Assembly: GCA_013398955.1 (NCBI GenBank)
Contig: VWPU01011415.1
Coordinates: 62,001-126,000 of the forward strand
From: Callaeas wilsoni
Taxonomy: Eukaryota > Chordata > Aves > Passeriformes > Callaeidae
DNA: 64,000 bases
Direction: 5' to 3'
Below are positions 59,241 to 64,000 of the stretch, one piece after another (the first letter of the stretch is position 1; each line of letters opens with the position of its first letter). Position numbers and translations under genes: made by a program. The notes beneath the pieces are model-generated. The model saw only the letters and a program-made list of their open reading frames with translations. It searched no databases and had not been told where the DNA came from.

Positions 59241-59984
59241 GCAGAGATGTCACCAGGAGTGTTCCACACCCAGCTAGGGCTGCTCCTCATGCCAGGACCC
59301 TTCACTTGTGTCCCTCACTCGTAGGTCAGCGTTGGGTTGGTTTTTTCCAGCTGTGGATGTTGGATTATCCAGTGAAAAATAAATCTGTTCACGACGAAAG
59401 GGAGAAAATGCCAACAACCCTCATTAAGTCACACCATAGGGAAGAACCAGATTAACGATTTGGATATTTGATTGAAATCCCCTGGAGCAGCTTATTCTGG
59501 TTCTGCTTTGCCCCACGTGGAGGCACAAGCTGCCGAGGGCCCGTGGCCATATCTCCAGGGTCTGTTGGATGCAGGGAAAACAGCATTTCCACCTGAGTTA
59601 TCCCAAAAAAAAATGCAGTCACCACTGGGCAACAAGCAGGAGGGCTCCATGCCTGGCAGGAGAAGGAGCTTGTTTACCCTCCCCTCTTCTCCCTGCTTTT
59701 ATTCCTTATGCCCTTATCAAATCCAATTGTCCCGCTGGGCACCATCGCCCTGGGTCCTCCTCACCCTCTCCCCTCCCTGCCTCCACGCCAATTTATTCTG
59801 ACTGGCTCAGACAGAGGCACTAATTAATTTTGCTCATTAACTGAAAGAAATCTCAGCAATGATAACGAGTTCCAATACAAATTAATTCTTCAGGGACCAC
59901 CAGGCATTTCACAGCTCCTTGGCAGCGACAGCGTCCGTACCCAGCAGGGCCCTGGCATGGGGCTGGCAGCCACATGGACACAGG

Positions 59985-60118
59985 GATCATCCCTGGAAGT
60001 GTCCAAGGACAGGCTGGACAGCAGCCTGGGACAGTGGAAGGTGTCCTTGCCCATGCCAGGGGGTGCAATGGGATGAGCTTTAAGGTCCCTTCCCACACAA
60101 ACCATTCTGGGATTCAGA
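59985..60118 (+). mobile_element. CR1 LINE 3' end fragment
   Basis: Includes gatcatccctggaagtgtcc, ctgggacagtggaaggtgtc, cttgcccatgccagggggtg, gagctttaaggtcccttccc and accattctgggattc. Confidence 0.9.
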
Positions 60119-60457
60119 CACGTAAACACAAAACCCCCCCTGGCTTCACCCAGGGACCTTCCCACCACACTCAATCTCCAGGTAAATATGTGCAGCAGAA
60201 ATTGCGGCAGGAGCATCCCCCTCTGCGTGCTGCTGTGAGATCCCACTCATTCCCTGTTTGATTGGAGCAGCGGGAGCAAAAGGCAGGGAAGACAAAGGGC
60301 AGGGAAGCTCCCTGCAGCCTCCTGGCAGGCAGGGATGAGTCAACCTTGTGCAAACAACTCTAAAAATACAAACGGTTTATTGCAGATTAATGACACCATC
60401 GAATGTATTTCACTGGCCATTTACCAGGTGTTGATCATAAATATCTGGGATTGGAAA

Positions 60458-60956
60458 TGTCAGGAAAATTAATCCACCAGCACCAGAGGTTTATGTCCAA
60501 AAAGGAGACAGAGGAGTCCCGTTACTTTATTCGAATAAAGGGAGAGGCCATGGGGCATTCCCCTGGGGTCTCTCCAATTTTTGGAGGACGCAGCCTCCTT
60601 TTTATCCTAATTTCCTGACCGTATTTTCCCTCTCTCTTTCCCCATTGGCTGAGGTACTTGAGAGGTACAGACTTCCCGGAACGCCTAATTTTTAAGATTC
60701 CCTTTTAATGTATACCCCCCTTTGCCCTTTTTTAAATTCCTATGGAATTTATGGTTCTTCTCATTGTTTCTTTCATCTTTTGATATTCAATTTCATTTAT
60801 TAGCAGACCTACAGTCTACTGATAAAGACAGATCTCTCTTTCCATTCATCAATCAGTGGAATCCTTTCCCATCATTTCTTTTATCTCTTAGTGCTAGTTT
60901 TTATCTACCAGCAGGCCCACAGCTTATTTGTAAAGACAAGTCCCTCATTCCTTTCA
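60458..60956 (-). mobile_element. Solo LTR, second class I-like family (family B)
   Basis: A 499-bp unit starting TGTCAGGAA and ending TTCCTTTCA, flanked by a 4-bp repeat GAAA (60454-60457 and 60957-60960). On the minus strand a TATA-like GGATAAAAAGG (about 60600) lies about 75 bases before AATAAA (about 60530), the correct promoter-to-polyA order for an LTR. Its U3 part contains two diverged copies of a segment of about 65 bp (around 60793 and 60895). No internal coding region. Confidence 0.82.
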
Positions 60957-62664
60957 GAAATAAACTTGTGTGCAGTGCCACCGCGGTGTTTGGTGTCTCT
61001 GCCACCTTCCCCGAGTGCCCCTCGGCAGCGATGGCTCAGCCCGGGGCTGCCGATGGGGCCTGAGCAGGGAGTGGGGACAAGGGACCTGCTCCTGCTCCCT
61101 GCCCGCGGCACGGGATGGCCGCGAGGTCTGAGATCTTCCCAGGGATCTTTCCAGATCTTTCCAGCTCCTACTGCAGTTACAGAGAACGAGACCTGAGCAG
61201 GGCAGAAGGGAGGGAGATGCATCCCACGGGCATCCCCCTGGCACTGCGGCCGGGCAGCTTTGCCCAGGAGGAGGAGAGCCCCTGCCTGCTCTCATCCAGA
61301 GGCAATCCCTGAGGAAACACAGGGAAAAGGCACGCGGATGCTCCAGGAGCACCACCACCACTGTCCAGCCTCCCTGGGAGCCCCTGTGCAGGTCACAGTG
61401 CCTTGCCTTGATTCAGAAGCTCCCAGCGACAGAGCTCCAAGCAGTCGGGATTTTTCCAGGCCCTGGCTCTTCCTGGGAATGAAGCAAACATCATTCCCTC
61501 AGCTGTCTGACATGCCTCCAGCACGGAGGTCAGTGCTTAAGGGACACCGGGAATCGCTCTCCAGGAGCTGGGATCCAGCCTGGGCACGGCACCTGGAAGA
61601 GGGGACAAGTCAGTGATCAGCAGGTGTCCTGCCTCCCTGTGAGGATGGCTGCGGCCCCAGACACCCCAGGGAGGCTTCCCGTGAGCTCCATCACAAATCA
61701 CAGCATCAGGACAAGTCCAGGAATGTTTTAAATGGCCAAGAGAAACAGCAGCATCACTAAATAACACCCATGGGGTTACCATCATCCAGGAACCTTCATC
61801 ATGCTTGGAAATCAAACTCTCTGATGGAGCATTAATCAAGTTTTCCAGCAGGATGAAAACACTTCCTTGCTTGGGATTTCACTCTGCTCGCTAAGATTAA
61901 AAATACAGCTAATTAAAACAGGGCTGGCATGCAAAGAAGGGAAGAATAAAAGGTCTTGTTATGGCTGGGAGGGGACAGAGTCCGTCCAGAGGCAGGTACA
62001 GATGACTCACGGCTGCTGAATAACCCCCCTGCTGTCTCTCTGCCACGGGGAAGATCTCCTAGTGCTGAGAGAACTCCTCCAGCAGCTGTATATCACCTGC
62101 CAGGCAACAAAAATGTCCTGAAATTGGCTCCAAGGTAGCTGGTAGCCAAGTGCAGTGTTAATTAAACAGCCTCACTAGCTGCTCCAAACAGCTGCTCCAG
62201 AACTGCTCTACTTCCCCCTCATCCCTGACAATTTTCAGTTCAAATTATTTATTTTCCCTGAAGCCTTTCTGAAGGGCTGTGGAGAAAGGATAACATTTCA
62301 GGCATTCCCTCCCATTCCTCCTGCTTTCCTGTCCCCTTCTTCTCTTGGCCGAATTTGTCTGGCCTGAAAAGTCGAGTTGGAATCCCTATTGACACAGGGA
62401 ACGGCTTCCTTCCCTCCTCCCTCCCTTCCCCACAGGGCCTGGCAGCCATCAACCACCCCACAAACTCCTCGTGGAGGGGGGATCATGGCCTGGGATGCGG
62501 AAAGGAGGGGAAGGGATGAACCACGGCAGATGGTGGCCAGGCTGGGGAGTCTCCGTGGCGCTGACGGGCGTGGGGCAGCAAAATCTCCGGCGGGAGCGGC
62601 GACACGACCGCGGTCCCGAAGAGCCAGCACCATGTCACCGGCCCAGCACTGTCACCTTGATACC

Positions 62665-62946
62665 TTAGGATTTCAGCTTTTATATTTTCATATATCTGCA
62701 GTCCTGCAATTCTTTAGTGTGTAACTCTGAACTCCATACAGAGTGTGAGCAACTGCTCTTAGGATTTCAGCTTTTACATTTTCATCTATTTGCAATCCTG
62801 CAATTCTTTAGCGTGTAGCTCTGAACTCCATACAGAGTGTGAGCAACCGCTCTTAGGATTTTAGCTTTTACATTTTCATGTATCTGCAATCCTGCAATTC
62901 TTCAGTGTGTAACTCTGAGCTCCACACAGAGTGTCAGCAACTGCTT
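62665..62946 (+). repeat. 94-bp tandem triplicate
   Basis: The unit start ttaggatttcagcttttata recurs at 62665, 62759 and 62853, an exact 94-bp period. Units share cctgcaattctttagtgtgt and ccatacagagtgtgagcaac. AT-rich and not coding. Confidence 0.95.
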
Positions 62947-63711
62947 TTCCCATTTTGGTCAGACACAACAATTCCTCTCCAGGCCTGAGAATCAAGGACA
63001 CCTCACTGTCTCAGGCCCCGAGAAATGGAAACAAAAGTGAGTTGGGGGGAGCAAACTGAGAGAATGGGACTGCACTGCCTGAAGCTGGAATTGCACAATT
63101 AACCTCTGATATGCAAATGGACAGAACTTCTATCTGTCCCAAAAACGTGTGGCTGTGTCCATCCTGGGTGCAGTCTCTGTGAGACTCCTGCACTGCCCAA
63201 GGTGCACCCTGGGAAGGCCTTTCCATAAATCCCTGCCTTTTATCCTTTCCCTCTGCCCAGCCTCTGCTCCAGGGCAGCCTCTCCAAGGCATCAATGTCAC
63301 TGTCCCCATCCTGTCACCGCTCCGGCACCGTCACACCGAAGTCTCTGTGGGAAACACGGCGCCATCAGCAGATTTCAGCAGTTCCAGCTCTCGCAAAGCC
63401 TCAGCACGTTCATCCTCCTTATTTACGCCCCCAACTCACCTTTTCCTTTTAATTAGAGCGGGCTAATTAAACCAGCACCATGCCACTGCCTCCTTTTCCC
63501 ACCCAGACCCGGAGCCAGCGGTATGAGGGCGCTTCTCCCGATATCCATAAGGAAAAACCGCTGTGCTGGGGGCACCCAGAGCCCCCTCCTCACCAGACAG
63601 CACCAAATCCACCATGTCCCTCCTTCTCCCTGGAAACACCTCCTGGCTCTGGCCCTTGCCCGGCAGCCGGAGCTGCTTCAACTCGGCCAGCAGCATCATC
63701 TAGTGGCCATG

Positions 63712-63800
63712 GCCTCCACTCATGGAATGGCAGGATCGGGAATATCCCGAGCTGGAAGTGACCCACCGGGATCGTCCCGCCCGGCTCCTGCCCCGCACAG
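63712..63800 (-). mobile_element. CR1-like fragment, minus strand
   Basis: Contains ctcatggaatggcaggatcg, gagctggaagtgacccaccg and ggatcgtcccgcccggctcc, resembling a reversed CR1 3' end. It is diverged. Confidence 0.55.
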
Positions 63801-64000
63801 ACCCCCCAAAAACCGCACCCTGTGCATCCCCGGGAGCGCTGTCCTTCGAGTCTGGCAGCCGTGGGGCCGTGCCCATTCCCTGGGCAGGCCCAGTCCCTGG
63901 CTGAGGTTGCTTTAGGCTGATATTAAATAATAATAATAAATAAAGTTCTGGACACGTGGCGGGCTGAGGATAACGGGGCAGCGCCCGGCGGGCTCAGCGG

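Larger units (their letters stand above)
57246..64000. other. Downstream intergenic sequence, no gene recognised
   Basis: About 6.7 kb past the inferred gene end. It contains CR1 pieces (59135-59240, 59985-60118, 63712-63800), a solo LTR (60458-60956), a 94-bp triplicate (62665-62946) and AT-rich blocks (58640-58850, 61700-61960). Open frames here are short and lack recognisable domains or paired splice sites. Confidence 0.7.

Noticed and set aside
62377..62724. Possible downstream gene on the + strand
   Set aside because: The open frame runs through low-complexity GC-rich sequence into the 94-bp repeat. No recognisable domain or splice partner.

Overview
The window is vertebrate nuclear DNA and almost certainly avian. 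It carries many 3'-truncated CR1 LINE fragments of the bird type, solo retroviral LTRs that resemble passerine families, GC-rich minisatellite arrays and long introns around small exons. There are no bacterial-style operons. Songbird origin is an inference from LTR style and is not proven.

One gene is recognisable: CACNA1H, on the + strand, encoding the T-type calcium channel alpha-1H subunit (Cav3.2). Its 5' part (N-terminus, domain I, I-II linker and segment IIS1) is not in the window. From 7232 to 55489 there are 25 confidently placed coding exons plus one candidate cassette exon. All are joined by GT-AG introns and the phases agree throughout: 1607 codons plus stop without the candidate exon, 1636 with it. 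The exons give IIS2 to IIS6 (7232-10788), the II-III linker (10788-19957), domain III (20315-24836), domain IV (33528-45979) and a long cytoplasmic tail (45653-55489). The visible selectivity-filter residues are E (domain II), D (III) and D (IV), the T-type pattern. The paralogue call rests on the C-terminus (an [11 protein letters not shown] block, a LRRRTPSCE block and the ending GADDPV) and on the NRSDTDEDK and [10 protein letters not shown] segments of the II-III linker. The 3' UTR runs to about 57245.

The introns hold most of the unusual sequence. Intron 10789-14206 has two minisatellites. Intron 14298-16847 has an assembly gap inside a minisatellite. The 8.7-kb intron 24837-33527 has a 56-bp array, an 89-bp GC-rich array, an array with a 98-bp higher-order period, and a solo LTR. 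Intron 36948-43020 has a long polypyrimidine hexamer run. Intron 45980-49958 has a 985-bp LTR with an internal duplication and 6-bp target duplications.

Upstream (1-7231) and downstream (57245-64000) I see no coding exon, only CR1 fragments, two LTRs, small repeats and some AT-rich blocks that could be conserved noncoding elements. I found no multi-gene or prokaryote-like system. The most informative leads are the candidate C-tail exon at 49959-50045, a possible 7-residue alternative donor after IIIS6, and the LTR and tandem-repeat structures.
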